Counted from the first letter of the stretch, positions 18,780 to 28,133 are shown. The stretch is 64,000 nt of DNA from Pelomonas margarita (GCF_043555875.1 NZ_JBIGHW010000001.1:496001-560000), one strand, 5' to 3'. The notes: generated by a model not told the origin, from the sequence alone. Translations and numbers: made by a program.

Positions 18780-18975
18780 TCAAGACTTTTTCGGCGCGGG
18801 CTTGAGCAGCGAGTCGGCGCGGGCCTTTTCTTCGGAGCTGAGCTGGGGGCGATGACGGGCAGCGCAGCCTCCGCCCGCTGATGGCCTAGACGCTTGCTCA
18901 GGCTGCACCATGCATAAGCGGTGGCCAGATCGTTGGCCCCGCCCTGGCCGTGAGCCATGCGCCACTCGATGAGGT
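18780..18975 (-). pseudogene. Frameshifted duplicate of the 3' end of the neighbouring Sel1-repeat gene
   Basis: One minus frame reads MAHGQGGANDLATAYAWCSL then SKRLGHQRAEAALPVIA, and the next frame continues QLSSEEKARADSLLKPAPKKS to a stop. The intact gene at 19240-20781 ends MLAQGQGGNKDMAAAYAWCS, GLGHEQASAALPALA, KLSPEEKARAEAMLKPAPKKS. The match is colinear once a single-base deletion near 18850 is allowed. Only about the last 65 codons are present, so this is a partial duplication that has decayed, not a working gene. Confidence 0.8.
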
Positions 18976-19239
18976 GTGAGTGAGTTCATCTTGTCTCCAG
19001 TGGCCGTCGATGGATCAGGATTACTTGTTGCGCGCCCTGCTGATGCACATCAAACCCCGGCACAACCCTGTCTTTGTCGAGCATTTGGGTTTTGTCAGCC
19101 TGGGAATAACGTTAGCCAGGATGGCTTGCGACCTTGCATCGGGATCGGGTAGCAGCAAAAAAAGCGCCAGGGCAACACGTGCCATCTGGCGCTCTCTGGA
19201 TGAAGATGCGGGAGCTCCCGCCTTCCCGCCCCCTGCGGG
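18976..19239. other. Intergenic region between Sel1 remnant and Sel1 gene
   Basis: About 260 bp, visibly more AT-rich than its surroundings. Apart from the terminator at 19157-19193, nothing recognisable was found: no ORF with coding character and no tRNA-like fold. Confidence 0.5.
19157..19193 (-). terminator. Rho-independent terminator of the Sel1/TonB transcription unit
   Basis: On the minus strand an 8-bp perfect stem (AGCGCCAG at 19186-19193, CTGGCGCT at 19163-19170) closes a 15-nt loop and is followed by seven U residues (19157-19163). It lies about 50 nt past the Sel1 gene stop, as expected for an intrinsic terminator. Confidence 0.8.
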
Positions 19240-20781
19240 TCAGGATTTCTTCGGTGCCGGCTTCAGCATCGCCTCGGCCCTGGCCTTTTCCTCGGGGCTG
19301 AGCTTGGCTGCGAGGGCAGGCAGAGCGGCGCTGGCCTGTTCGTGGCCCAGTCCCTTGCTCAGCGAGCACCAGGCGTAGGCGGCTGCCATATCCTTGTTAC
19401 CGCCTTGTCCCTGGGCCAGCATGACGGCGAGGTTGAACATCGCATCGGGCTGGCGCCGCTGCGCGGCAGCCTGAAACAGTTGGCGTGCGGTGGTGAGGTT
19501 CTGGCCGACGATTTCCCCGCTGTAGAAGTAGGTGGCGAGTGCGTTCTGCGCGTCGGCGTGGCCCTTGAGCGCGGCGTCCTTGTAGAGCACCACGGCGCGT
19601 TCCGGTGCCGGTGCCGGCAGACCTTCACCGAGATCCAGCATGCGCGCAGCGGCGTAGGTGGCTTCCAGGTGGCCCGCCTTGACGGCGGCGTTGTAATAAG
19701 CGCCGGCGCGTTGGAGGTCCAGCGGTACACCCTCGGGCTGCTTGGGCAGTTGATGGTGGTAGAGCTGCCCCAGCATGTACAGGGCCTTCACGTCGCCCGC
19801 TTCGCTGGCGGTCTGCAAGAGCTCAAGCGCTTGCTTGGCATCGCGTTTGGTGCCGACGCCGCTGAGGTTGGCCTGGGCCAGCAGCGTGCCGGCGGGCTCG
19901 AAGCCGTAGTCCAGTGCCTTGGTCCACCACTTGTAGGCCTGGGCCGGGTCACGCTTGGTGCCCTGTCCCGTCAGGTGGATGCGGGCCAGCAGCAGTGCGG
20001 CCTCGACGCGGGTGTTGATGTTGTCGGGGCGCTTGGGGTCGAACTTCAGCCGGTCCTTGACGGGGTCGTAGCGCGCGTCGACGACTTCCTTCAGCCATTC
20101 GACGGCCTTTGGCGTGCTGGCGGGCGTTCCCAGGCCCAGCAGATGAAGCCGGCCCAGCATCATGGCCGCCTCCTCGTAGCCGAGCTTCTTCCAGCCTTCC
20201 TCGAACTTCGCGCGAGCCTCCACGTAGTTCCCGGCCTCGTAGGCCTCAAAGGCCTGGGTCAGCGACTTGTCCTTGCGCGCGATCCAGTTGCGGCCGGCAG
20301 AAAAACGCTTGTCGCTGGCGCCGCAGGCGACGGCCGGTGACGTACCGCTGATGTCGTCGGGGTCGGTGGTGGTGGGATCCAGCGGACTTCCCGCAGTGCC
20401 CGTCTTGGCATTGCCGGCCGGGCTCAGGTCGCTGAAGCGCTCGGCTTCGTTGGACGGACTGTCCAGCAGGCCCATGTCGCGCATGTAGGCCAACGTGACA
20501 TCGTCATCCGCGGCCGAATATCCACTCAAGAAGCCGCAGGACGATGCGAAACCTCGCCCGAGGATCTTGTCCTTGGCGGCGGTGATGATCGAAGGATCGA
20601 CACCACCGTTGCGCTTGCCGGTCACTTGGACCGAGCTCAGCGCCTGTGTCGGCGCAGGCGCGTTCGACGGCTTGGCGCCGTCGGCCTGCTGGGCGCCGGC
20701 AAGCGGCGCCGCGAAGGCCAGGGCAAGGACGGCCCGTGCCGCCCAGTTCAGTTGAAGAAATGGGCGGTCGGTGCCGGTCAT
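19240..20781 (-). CDS. Periplasmic Sel1-like (TPR) repeat protein
   Basis: This 513-residue protein has an N-terminal export signal (hydrophobic AVLALAFAAPLAGAQ, residues ~16-30). After it comes a short segment SSVQVTGKR resembling the N-terminal plug signature of TonB receptors, then a linker with paired cysteines (SSCGFLSG, VACGAS). From about residue 200 to the end are Sel1/TPR alpha repeats, for example AAMMLGRLHLLGLGT, AALLLARIHLTGQGT, GTLLAQANLSGVGT, ALYMLGQLY and AMFNLAVMLAQGQGG. Sel1 repeats form scaffolds for protein contacts; no catalytic motif is visible. It starts 21 nt after the stop of the TonB receptor gene, so the two are probably cotranscribed and the protein may assist or sense receptor function. 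That role is inference. Confidence 0.8.
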   Translation of the reverse strand: MTGTDRPFLQLNWAARAVLALAFAAPLAGAQQADGAKPSNAPAPTQALSSVQVTGKRNGGVDPSIITAAKDKILGRGFASSCGFLSGYSAADDDVTLAYMRDMGLLDSPSNEAERFSDLSPAGNAKTGTAGSPLDPTTTDPDDISGTSPAVACGASDKRFSAGRNWIARKDKSLTQAFEAYEAGNYVEARAKFEEGWKKLGYEEAAMMLGRLHLLGLGTPASTPKAVEWLKEVVDARYDPVKDRLKFDPKRPDNINTRVEAALLLARIHLTGQGTKRDPAQAYKWWTKALDYGFEPAGTLLAQANLSGVGTKRDAKQALELLQTASEAGDVKALYMLGQLYHHQLPKQPEGVPLDLQRAGAYYNAAVKAGHLEATYAAARMLDLGEGLPAPAPERAVVLYKDAALKGHADAQNALATYFYSGEIVGQNLTTARQLFQAAAQRRQPDAMFNLAVMLAQGQGGNKDMAAAYAWCSLSKGLGHEQASAALPALAAKLSPEEKARAEAMLKPAPKKS

Positions 20782-20802
20782 TTTGTCTCCCTGTTCTGTT
20801 GC

Positions 20803-23800
20803 TTAGCGCGGGCTGCGCAGTGTGAAGCCTACCGTGTAGCGGCGGCCGGCGTAGTCGTCGGTGTAGATGTTGGGGATGCCGCCGGCGTAATCCTGGTAGC
20901 CGCCCGTGTTCACTTGCTTGCGCTCGCCGGTCAGGTTGCGTGCGTCGGCAAAGATCTCCAGGCCGTTCTTGAACTTGTAGGAAACCTTCGCATCAACGAA
21001 CGCCGTGCGCGGAGAGAACATCGGCGCGCCAGGGTTGTACGGCAGGCGCCAGGTGTTGGTGCCAACGGATGGGTAGTTGTTGACCAGGATGGCGCTGTTG
21101 TCAGCACCCGGCGTGAAGCGGCTGTAGCGCTCGGCCACCACCTGCATCGCGACGCGCGCCTGGAAGGCGCCGTCGTCGTACCACAGCGAGGCGTTCCAGG
21201 AATACTTGGGCACGCCGGCTGGCGGCAACACGTCACCACTGATCAGATCCAGCGTCGGACGACCTTGCTTGTCCTTGGCCTTCGTGAAGTTGGCGTCCAG
21301 GCCGGTGTGGCGCAGGATGGACGGCAGGAAGGTAAATGCCGTCTTCATGCTGAACTCAATGCCCTTGCGCGTCGAGGCCGGCTGGTTGTCCCAGGTGGTG
21401 TAGGTGAACTCCTGGTCGGCCAGCGACTGCCCGGTGAACGGGTCGACAGCAGTGCTGTCCTTGAACAGTCGCACGTTTTGGCGTGAGACGGTCAGGGTTG
21501 GCGCACCGATCAGGCCGCGTTGCTTGTAGTAGGCCAACGAGAACATCGTGTCACGGTTGGCAAACCATTCCAGCGACAGGTTGTGATTGACGTTGGTCTG
21601 GGGCTTGAGATCCGGGTTGCCGAAGCGGCCGCAACCCTGGTCGGGTTCGTCACCGTCGTCGTCCGTCGACGCCGCTGAATAGACGAACTCGTACATGTTG
21701 CAGGTGCCTTCGGGCAGCAACCGGGAGATGCCAGGGCGGGCCACCGTCTTGCCAACGCTGTAGCGTGTCACCAGCTTGTCAGGCACGACCCAGGTTGCCA
21801 GGTTCAGCGACGGCATCACGTCAGTGTTGCTGCCCTTGACGGAGGTGTTGGTTGTCTGCGTGTAGCTCTGCAGGCCGGCGGCGTTGTAGGGGTCAGCGGG
21901 ATTGAAGCTGCTGGCGATGACGCGGTTGGAGCGCAGCGTCACGAAGCCCGTCGCATCCACATCGGTCTTGACCATGCGGACGCCAAAGTTACCAGCGACT
22001 TCCATACCGAATGGCAGGGACCAGTTCGTGAACGGCACGCGGTCGACTTCGAAGTCCGTCATCAGGTAGGCGGCGGTCACCGTTTCCTTTGAGCGGCGTA
22101 CCGGGGTGTCGTAGACCTTGCCATCGCTGGCCGTGCATTGGCGCAGGCAGTCCAGCTGCACCGGCACGCCGGCGAGCTGGAACAGCTTGTCGATGTCCAG
22201 GTTGTACCAGCCGTTCAGCAGGGTGGATGGTCGATCCTTGGAGCCGCTGTAGAACTGGCTGGCGGGAGCCATGGTCATGGTCTGGCGAACGATCTCCTCG
22301 AACTGCGCCTTGGTCAGCGTGGTGGTGCCGCCCACGTTGTTGCTGGCGATGCCCTTGTTCAGCGTCGTGTTGGGCACGTAGCCGTACGCACAGGGTTTGC
22401 CAGGCCTCGTTGTGCCCACGATCAGCGAGCCCGGCGTGTTCTCGCAGCCGACGAGATTCCAGCGCGAGTTGACCGGCTCCATGTAGACGCCTGGCACGAA
22501 GCCGGCGTTACCGAACGTGCCAACGGGCTCTTTGATCGTGCTGCCGCCGCCGCCCCAGAAGTCGCCCTTGTTGGTGCGGTACTGCACGCCACCCTTGAGC
22601 GATGTCAGGAAGGGCACCTTGTCCACAAGGTTGTAGGAGAGATCCAGCTTGCCGTTGCGCTCGCTGTTCTCGGAGTCGTAGGAGCGGATGACCTGCAGCA
22701 CCGAAGTGTTGGTGTACTGCGCAGTCCGGTCGGCAGCGTACAGGGGCGATGAAACAGGGTTTGTCGCAGAGGCATTAATTGCGGCCTGCTGCACAGCCGG
22801 ATTCAGCGTCGCGTAGCGCGGGAAGTTCAGCTGATCGGTGCCACCAGGCATCGAGAAGGCCCAAAGGCCGTCTGGCTGGATGGCGAAATTGGCAATGCCG
22901 GCGTTGTAACCGAACGAAGCGCGGCGGTCATAGCGCATCGCCGTGTTCTTGACCAGGCCCGCCATGAACTGGGCCTTCAGTCGATCTTTTTTGTACTCGG
23001 CGCCTGTGACCAGCGTTTTCGTCGTGGTGTCGATGGTGCTGAAGATGGTGTCGGTGGTGTAGCCGGCGTTGTCGATCGAGTAGCTGGTCAGATGGTGCGA
23101 AGAGTCGACCGTGTAGCCCGGCAGGATGGTGGTCGTGGCGCCCATGGTGAGCGGCCGCGTGACGCCGTTGTTTGCCGTTGCCGCGGGGTACGAGTACATG
23201 TTGGGCAGCAGGCTGCCCGTGAAGTTCGCACTGGCGGGCGGTAGCGTGCGGGTCGCCGCTCCGTACGTGGCCGGGATGTTTTCGGTGTAGGCACTGTTGA
23301 ACTGCGGCGTGCTGCCCAAGCCCAGGAAGGTCACCCAGTCGTTCACCTGGCGCTTGGCACTGGCCAGCTTGGTGTAGACGGTCAGGTCGTTGTTGACCTT
23401 GAAGTCGAAGCGGACGTCGGCGTTGTCGCGGCTATCTTCCTGGCGACGCAGGTTGTAGCGGATGCCACCGGCGTTCGACGGCGTGTAGTCGTTCCACTGG
23501 TTCAGGCAGGTGATCTGCTCTGAGTTGCGCTGATTGATCGCGGCGTTGACCGCAGTGTTGCGCGTCGAGTTGGTCGTGCCCAGCACGATGGAGCCGTTCG
23601 CGGCAGGCTGGCCGGCAGCAGGGGGAGTGGTCAACAACGCCGGAAGGTTGGGGAAGGCCGTGAAGCAATCGGCCTTGGTCTGTGCAGCAGCGGACTTGGT
23701 GAGCAGTTCCAGCGGCGTGGCTGAGTTGAACGTACCCCCCCCGACCAGCGGCGAGGACAGGAAGACCGCAGTCGCGGAAGGCTGCGTCTGGTCCAGCGTG

Positions 23801-24675
23801 CTGGGGTTGAAGGAGAAGGTCTTCTCGGGCGAGTTGTCGAGGTCGAGCTGGCGCACCAAACCTTGCTGGTTGTTGGTGCCGCCCTGCGTGATCGCGTGCA
23901 TCTCGCTGTTCGTGCGCGCCTTGCTCACGTTGAGCAGCACGCCCAGCTTCTTGTCCAAGAACTTGTCGGCCAGGATCACGTTGAAGCGAGGCGTGGTCTG
24001 CTTGACCAGGTCGCTCTGCGTGGCCTCGCCCTTGATCATGTAGAAGGGCTTGTCGAAGTCCAGGCCGGTGCGGGTCTGGATCTGGATGCCGCCACCCAGT
24101 GAGCCTTCGGTCATGGCTGCGGTGGAGCCCTTGATGACGTCGACGCTCTTGATGAGGTCAGCCGGCAGTTCACGGAACTCGGTGCCCCGACCGTCGCCGC
24201 CTTCGGCGCCGCGGCCCAGCAGGTTGGTGCCGGCACCCGATTCCACCCCCATGCCGTCCACTTCGACGCGAGTCAGGTCAGGACCGTTTCCGCGGACTGA
24301 GACGGTGACGCCCTCGCCGAAGTCGCCCCGTTCCAGTGACACGCCAGCGATGCGCGAGATGGCTTCGCCGATGTTGCGGTCTGGGAAGGCACCAACGTCT
24401 TCCGCCACGATGGAGTCCTGAGCCGTCGCCGCGTTCTTCTTGCGGTTGATGGACGACTGCTGCGACTGGCGCGTGCCGACCACCAGCACGGTTTCCAGCT
24501 CGTTGACCGGTGCCTTGGGCTTGGCCGCCTCGGCAGGCTTGGCGGCTGGTGCGGACGCCGCAGCCGCAGGCGCGGCCGGTGTCTGGGCGATCACGGCCTC
24601 GTGCGCCATCAGCGCCAGGGCGAAGGAAACGGCGGTACCGATGCGGTCACGCCGCAGCAAGGGGGTGCTGGTCAT
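20803..24675 (-). CDS. TonB-dependent outer-membrane receptor (Xanthomonas/Caulobacter type)
   Basis: This is a 1,290-residue receptor for energy-dependent uptake of a large ligand, often a saccharide in this subfamily. It has a signal peptide, an Ala/Pro-rich spacer (residues ~30-55), a TonB-box-like LETVLVVGTR, and a plug domain with EDVGAFPDRNIGEAISRIAG, GNGPDLTRVEVDGM and LIKSVDVIKGSTAAMTEGSLGG. A 22-strand barrel follows, with late motifs DLKPQTNVNHNLSLEWF and ARNLTGERK. The plug signatures match the TIGR01782-type family. The last residues are GFTLRSPR, so the usual terminal aromatic residue is absent or displaced. No FecR/sigma pair or polysaccharide lyase adjoins it, so the ligand cannot be named. 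The Sel1 gene follows 21 nt downstream. Confidence 0.9.
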   Translation of the reverse strand: MTSTPLLRRDRIGTAVSFALALMAHEAVIAQTPAAPAAAASAPAAKPAEAAKPKAPVNELETVLVVGTRQSQQSSINRKKNAATAQDSIVAEDVGAFPDRNIGEAISRIAGVSLERGDFGEGVTVSVRGNGPDLTRVEVDGMGVESGAGTNLLGRGAEGGDGRGTEFRELPADLIKSVDVIKGSTAAMTEGSLGGGIQIQTRTGLDFDKPFYMIKGEATQSDLVKQTTPRFNVILADKFLDKKLGVLLNVSKARTNSEMHAITQGGTNNQQGLVRQLDLDNSPEKTFSFNPSTLDQTQPSATAVFLSSPLVGGGTFNSATPLELLTKSAAAQTKADCFTAFPNLPALLTTPPAAGQPAANGSIVLGTTNSTRNTAVNAAINQRNSEQITCLNQWNDYTPSNAGGIRYNLRRQEDSRDNADVRFDFKVNNDLTVYTKLASAKRQVNDWVTFLGLGSTPQFNSAYTENIPATYGAATRTLPPASANFTGSLLPNMYSYPAATANNGVTRPLTMGATTTILPGYTVDSSHHLTSYSIDNAGYTTDTIFSTIDTTTKTLVTGAEYKKDRLKAQFMAGLVKNTAMRYDRRASFGYNAGIANFAIQPDGLWAFSMPGGTDQLNFPRYATLNPAVQQAAINASATNPVSSPLYAADRTAQYTNTSVLQVIRSYDSENSERNGKLDLSYNLVDKVPFLTSLKGGVQYRTNKGDFWGGGGSTIKEPVGTFGNAGFVPGVYMEPVNSRWNLVGCENTPGSLIVGTTRPGKPCAYGYVPNTTLNKGIASNNVGGTTTLTKAQFEEIVRQTMTMAPASQFYSGSKDRPSTLLNGWYNLDIDKLFQLAGVPVQLDCLRQCTASDGKVYDTPVRRSKETVTAAYLMTDFEVDRVPFTNWSLPFGMEVAGNFGVRMVKTDVDATGFVTLRSNRVIASSFNPADPYNAAGLQSYTQTTNTSVKGSNTDVMPSLNLATWVVPDKLVTRYSVGKTVARPGISRLLPEGTCNMYEFVYSAASTDDDGDEPDQGCGRFGNPDLKPQTNVNHNLSLEWFANRDTMFSLAYYKQRGLIGAPTLTVSRQNVRLFKDSTAVDPFTGQSLADQEFTYTTWDNQPASTRKGIEFSMKTAFTFLPSILRHTGLDANFTKAKDKQGRPTLDLISGDVLPPAGVPKYSWNASLWYDDGAFQARVAMQVVAERYSRFTPGADNSAILVNNYPSVGTNTWRLPYNPGAPMFSPRTAFVDAKVSYKFKNGLEIFADARNLTGERKQVNTGGYQDYAGGIPNIYTDDYAGRRYTVGFTLRSPR

Positions 24676-24942
24676 GGTCTCTCTCCGTGTTGGCCGGTCC
24701 CGGTCCGGCCGTCGTTGTTGTCAGGGTTTTGGGCCCGTCACGGAGCGGTGTCAGATCACTCCGATTCAGGCGTCGGAGCGGACCATAAACATGGGGTTAC
24801 ATGGCGAGAAATACGATTTCCCGGATTTCCTATCTCGTCAGGGAATACCGGGCCCAGAAACAATGGTTAACCCGTGGAATCGTCGAGAAACACTCACGGC
24901 GGTGAGCGGCGGCGGTGCAAACGGGCAACACCGACAACGGTG
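24676..24942. other. Intergenic region between TonB receptor and spoT
   Basis: 267 bp holding the promoter region of the receptor gene and the end of the spoT operon. It has an inverted repeat CTCCGA-8nt-TCGGAG (24759-24778) about 85 nt upstream of the receptor start that could bind a regulator. The DNA around 24780-24880 is notably AT-rich for this window. No clear -35/-10 or terminator was identified. Confidence 0.4.
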
Positions 24943-27207
24943 TCAGGGCTTGGTGCGGGACACCCTTTGCACGGCAGGCGTGCGGCGCAGCACGCGCAGC
25001 ACGTCGGCCAGGTGCAGGCGGTCGCGCACGGCGATGAGCAGGTTCATTTCCACCTCCTCCAGCGCCGGCGCCTCATCGCCCATGGCGATGTGGGTGATGT
25101 CGGCCTCGGCCTGGGCCACGGCCTGGGCCACCTGGGCCAGCACGCCCTTGCCGTTGGTCAGCAGCAGCGACACGCCGACTTCGAAGCCGCGCGACAGCTC
25201 CTCGGCCCATTCCACGCGTATCCAGTGCTCGCTGTCGCGCTGGAACAGCCGCTTGCCCACGGCGCATTCGCAGGTGTGCACGACGAGGCCCTCGCCCCGG
25301 CCCAGGTAGCCGCGCACCTCGTCGCCGGGGATGGGGCGGCAGCAGGTGGCCAGCTGCACCGAGGCGCCTTCGCTGCCATCGATGGTGACGCTGGCGCGGT
25401 CGTCCACGGGCCCTTCGGTGAAGCGGCCCAGTGTCAGCGCCAGCGCATCGGGGCGCTGCCCTTGTTCGGCCATCAGGCGGGCCAGTTTCTTGGCGATGAT
25501 GGCGGCGATCTTGCGGCCGGCGCCGATATCCACCAGCAACTGCTCGGTGCTGGCGCTGCCGGCCCAGTCGGCCAGCGCATGCCACAGCGGCGCCTCGGGC
25601 GCGTCCAGCTCCAGGCTGGGCAGGCCCAGGCCCTCGGTGCGCATGGCCTGGGCCAGCATCTTCTCGCCCAGCTCGCGGGATTCTTCCTGCTCCAGGTCCT
25701 TCAGGTAGTGGCGGATCTTGGAGCGCGCGCGGCCCGTGCGCACGAAGCTCAGCCACGCCGGGTTGGGGCTGGCGCCGGGGGCCGTGATGATCTCGACGAT
25801 GTCGCCGCTGCGCAGGGCTGCCCGCAGCGGCACGGCCTCGCCGTTGACCTGGGCCGCCACGCAGTGATCGCCGACGTCGGAGTGGATGGCGTAGGCAAAG
25901 TCCACCGGCGTGGCGCCCTTGGGCAGCGCCATGATCTTGGACTTGGGCGTGAAGACGTAGATGGAGTCGGGGAACAGGTCGATCTTGACGTGCTCCAGGA
26001 ACTCGTTGGCATCGCGCGTCTCGTCCTGGATGTCGATGAGGCTCTGCAGCCAGCGCGCGTTGGCCTGCTGCGCGATCAACGCCGAGGCCTGCTTGCCGCC
26101 ACGGCTTTTGTAGATCCAGTGCGCCGCCACGCCCTGTTCGGCGATCTGGTGCATGCCCTCGGTGCGCAGCTGGAACTCCAGCGGTGTGGCCAGCGGGCCC
26201 ATCAGCGTGGTGTGCAGCGACTGGTAGCCGTTGTCCTTCTGGTTGGCGATGTAGTCCTTGAAGCGGCCCGCCTGCGGCTTGTAGAGCTGGTGCAGCACGC
26301 CAAGGGCGGTGTAGCACTGCAGCGGTTCCTCGGTGAGGATGCGAAAGCCGAAGATGTCGCTGACCTGCGCGAAGCTCATCAGGCCCTTCTCGCGCATCTT
26401 CTTGTAGATGGAGTAGACCGTCTTCTCCCGCCCCTGCACCTGCACACGCAGACCGGCCTTGGTGAAGGCCGTGCGGATCTCGCCCTCGATGCGCGACACC
26501 AGGTCGCGCCGGTTGCCGCGCGCCTTGGCCACGGCCTTGCTGAGCGCGGTGTAGCGCCAGGGGTGGAAGTAGCGGAAGGACAGGTCTTCCAGCTCGCGAA
26601 AGGTCTGGTTCAGGCCCAGGCGGTGGGCGATGGGCGCGTAGATGTCGAAGGTCTCGCGTGCGATGCGGCGGGCCTTGTGCGGCGCCATCGCGCCCATGGT
26701 GCGCATGTTGTGCAGGCGGTCGGCCAGCTTGACGAGGATGACGCGCAGGTCGCGCGCCATCGCCAGCAGCATCTTGCGGAAGGACTCGGCCTGCGACTCC
26801 TCCTTGGTGGAGAACTGCAGCTTGTCCAGCTTGGTGAGGCCGTCGACGAGGTCGGCCGTGGTGGCGTCGAACTTCTCGATCAGCTCGGCCTTGGAGATGC
26901 CGCAGTCCTCGACGACATCGTGCATCAGCGCCGCCATCAGCGCCTGGGCGTCTAGCCGCCATTCGGCGCAGATGCCGGCCACGGCGATGGGGTGGGTGAT
27001 GTAGGGCTCGCCGGTGGCGCGCTTCTGGCCCAGGTGGGCCTCATCGGCGAACTTATAGGCCTCGCGCACGCGCTTGACCTCGGCCTTGCTGAGGTAGCCC
27101 AGCTTGGGCAGGAGTGCATCAAAGGAGGCGGCTTCCGCCGGCGTCGGCGGCGCCTTGTCGCGCAGCCCGGGCAGGGTGAACCAGGCAGTGAGGGAGCGTT
27201 GGGCCAT
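24943..27207 (-). CDS. spoT: Bifunctional (p)ppGpp synthetase/hydrolase (SpoT/Rel)
   Basis: The 754-residue enzyme makes and degrades the stringent-response alarmone. The HD hydrolase domain has HDVVED at residues 96-101 and a conserved upstream HP pair (ITHP). The synthetase domain carries YSIYKKM, DIFGFRI and KDNGYQSLHTT. A TGS domain (DLFPDSIYVFTPKSKIMALP), a helical region, a Cys/His stretch (ATCCRPIPGDEVRGYLGRG) and a C-terminal ACT domain follow. An intact HDxxED motif argues for a bifunctional enzyme and against RelA. The order gmk-rpoZ-spoT on one strand is the classic operon. ATG 27207 gives a normal full length. Confidence 0.95.
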   Translation of the reverse strand: MAQRSLTAWFTLPGLRDKAPPTPAEAASFDALLPKLGYLSKAEVKRVREAYKFADEAHLGQKRATGEPYITHPIAVAGICAEWRLDAQALMAALMHDVVEDCGISKAELIEKFDATTADLVDGLTKLDKLQFSTKEESQAESFRKMLLAMARDLRVILVKLADRLHNMRTMGAMAPHKARRIARETFDIYAPIAHRLGLNQTFRELEDLSFRYFHPWRYTALSKAVAKARGNRRDLVSRIEGEIRTAFTKAGLRVQVQGREKTVYSIYKKMREKGLMSFAQVSDIFGFRILTEEPLQCYTALGVLHQLYKPQAGRFKDYIANQKDNGYQSLHTTLMGPLATPLEFQLRTEGMHQIAEQGVAAHWIYKSRGGKQASALIAQQANARWLQSLIDIQDETRDANEFLEHVKIDLFPDSIYVFTPKSKIMALPKGATPVDFAYAIHSDVGDHCVAAQVNGEAVPLRAALRSGDIVEIITAPGASPNPAWLSFVRTGRARSKIRHYLKDLEQEESRELGEKMLAQAMRTEGLGLPSLELDAPEAPLWHALADWAGSASTEQLLVDIGAGRKIAAIIAKKLARLMAEQGQRPDALALTLGRFTEGPVDDRASVTIDGSEGASVQLATCCRPIPGDEVRGYLGRGEGLVVHTCECAVGKRLFQRDSEHWIRVEWAEELSRGFEVGVSLLLTNGKGVLAQVAQAVAQAEADITHIAMGDEAPALEEVEMNLLIAVRDRLHLADVLRVLRRTPAVQRVSRTKP

Positions 27208-27237
27208 CGCCCGAATTTATCCGATGCCAGAAAGGCA

Positions 27238-27259
27238 ACGGGCGTCCGAGGACGCCCGT
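27238..27259 (-). terminator. Strong hairpin between rpoZ and spoT
   Basis: A perfect 9-bp GC-rich stem (ACGGGCGTC with GACGCCCGT) closes a 4-nt loop, 24 nt past the rpoZ stop. The minus-strand 3' side is only mildly U-rich (GCCTTTC), so it may be a partial terminator or processing site that lowers spoT expression relative to rpoZ. Confidence 0.5.
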
Positions 27260-27283
27260 TTCATGCTCAGTGCAGCTGGTGGA

Positions 27284-27487
27284 TCAGACCGGCACCTTGC
27301 GCAGCATTTCCACGCCCACTTCACCGGCGGCGATTTCGCGCAGCGCAGTCACGCCGGGCTTGTTCTTGCTCTCGATGCGGGGGCTGTGGCCCTGGCTCAG
27401 CATGCGGGCGCGGTAGGTCGCGGCCAGCACCAGCTGGAAGCGGTTGGGGATCTTGGTCAGGCAGTCTTCGACGGTGATGCGGGCCAT
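27284..27487 (-). CDS. rpoZ: DNA-directed RNA polymerase omega subunit
   Basis: A 67-residue protein starting MARITVEDCLTKIPNRFQLV, with AATYRARMLSQG and the basic/Asn segment IESKNKPGVTALREIAAG. This is the complete omega fold that latches the beta' subunit during RNA polymerase assembly and forms part of the ppGpp site. It lies between gmk and spoT on the same strand, 25 nt after gmk, as in most proteobacteria. Confidence 0.97.
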   Translation of the reverse strand: MARITVEDCLTKIPNRFQLVLAATYRARMLSQGHSPRIESKNKPGVTALREIAAGEVGVEMLRKVPV

Positions 27488-27512
27488 GGTGTTCCTAGAG
27501 GGTTGAGCGCGA

Positions 27513-28133
27513 TCAGGGCAGATCGAGCGCCTGAAAGACGGCAGAGCGGTTGCGCCGCTGAGCCGCGTATTTTAGCCGCTGTGCGTGCACGATGGTCTTG
27601 AGGTCGAAAACAGCGGTGTCGAACACCGCGTTCACGACGACGAAATCGAAGTGCTGGGCCTGTGCCACCTCGGTGCGCGCGGTGTTCATGCGCTTGGCGA
27701 TGACCTCCGGCGCCGTGTCGCCGCGGCGGTTCAGGCGCAGGCGCAGCTCGTCCCAGCTGGGCGGCAGGATGAAGATCAGCACGGCGTAGGGGAACAGCTG
27801 CTTGATCTGCAGCGCACCCTGGAAGTCGATCTCCAGCACGACGTCCTCGCCGTGCTGCAGCCGCGCCTCGATGCCGGCGCGCGAGGTGCCGTAGAGGTTG
27901 TCGTGCACCTCGGCCCACTCGAAGAACTCGCCGCGAGCGGCCATGGCGCGGAATTCCTCCGGCGAGATGAACAGGTACTCGCGGCCGTGCTGCTCCTGGC
28001 CGCGCGGCGCGCGCGAGGTGTGGGAGACGGACACGGCCAGGCGCGAGTCCAGCTCCAGCAGGGCCTTGACGAGGCTGGACTTGCCCGCGCCGCTGGGCGC
28101 TGCGACGACGAAGAGATTGCCGGGGTATTCCAT
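27513..28133 (-). CDS. gmk: Guanylate kinase
   Basis: A 206-residue enzyme phosphorylating GMP to GDP with ATP. The P-loop APSGAGKSSL is at residues 12-21, the GMP-binding SHTSRAPRGQE at ~37-47, the REYLFISPEEF stretch after it, and the lid RRGDTAPEVIAKRM at ~138-151. Length is typical. It is the first gene of the gmk-rpoZ-spoT operon, which also fits the metabolic link of GMP/GDP to (p)ppGpp. Confidence 0.96.
   Translation of the reverse strand: MEYPGNLFVVAAPSGAGKSSLVKALLELDSRLAVSVSHTSRAPRGQEQHGREYLFISPEEFRAMAARGEFFEWAEVHDNLYGTSRAGIEARLQHGEDVVLEIDFQGALQIKQLFPYAVLIFILPPSWDELRLRLNRRGDTAPEVIAKRMNTARTEVAQAQHFDFVVVNAVFDTAVFDLKTIVHAQRLKYAAQRRNRSAVFQALDLP

Noticed and set aside
24874..26955. 693-codon plus-strand ORF
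   Set aside because: It is the antisense shadow of spoT.
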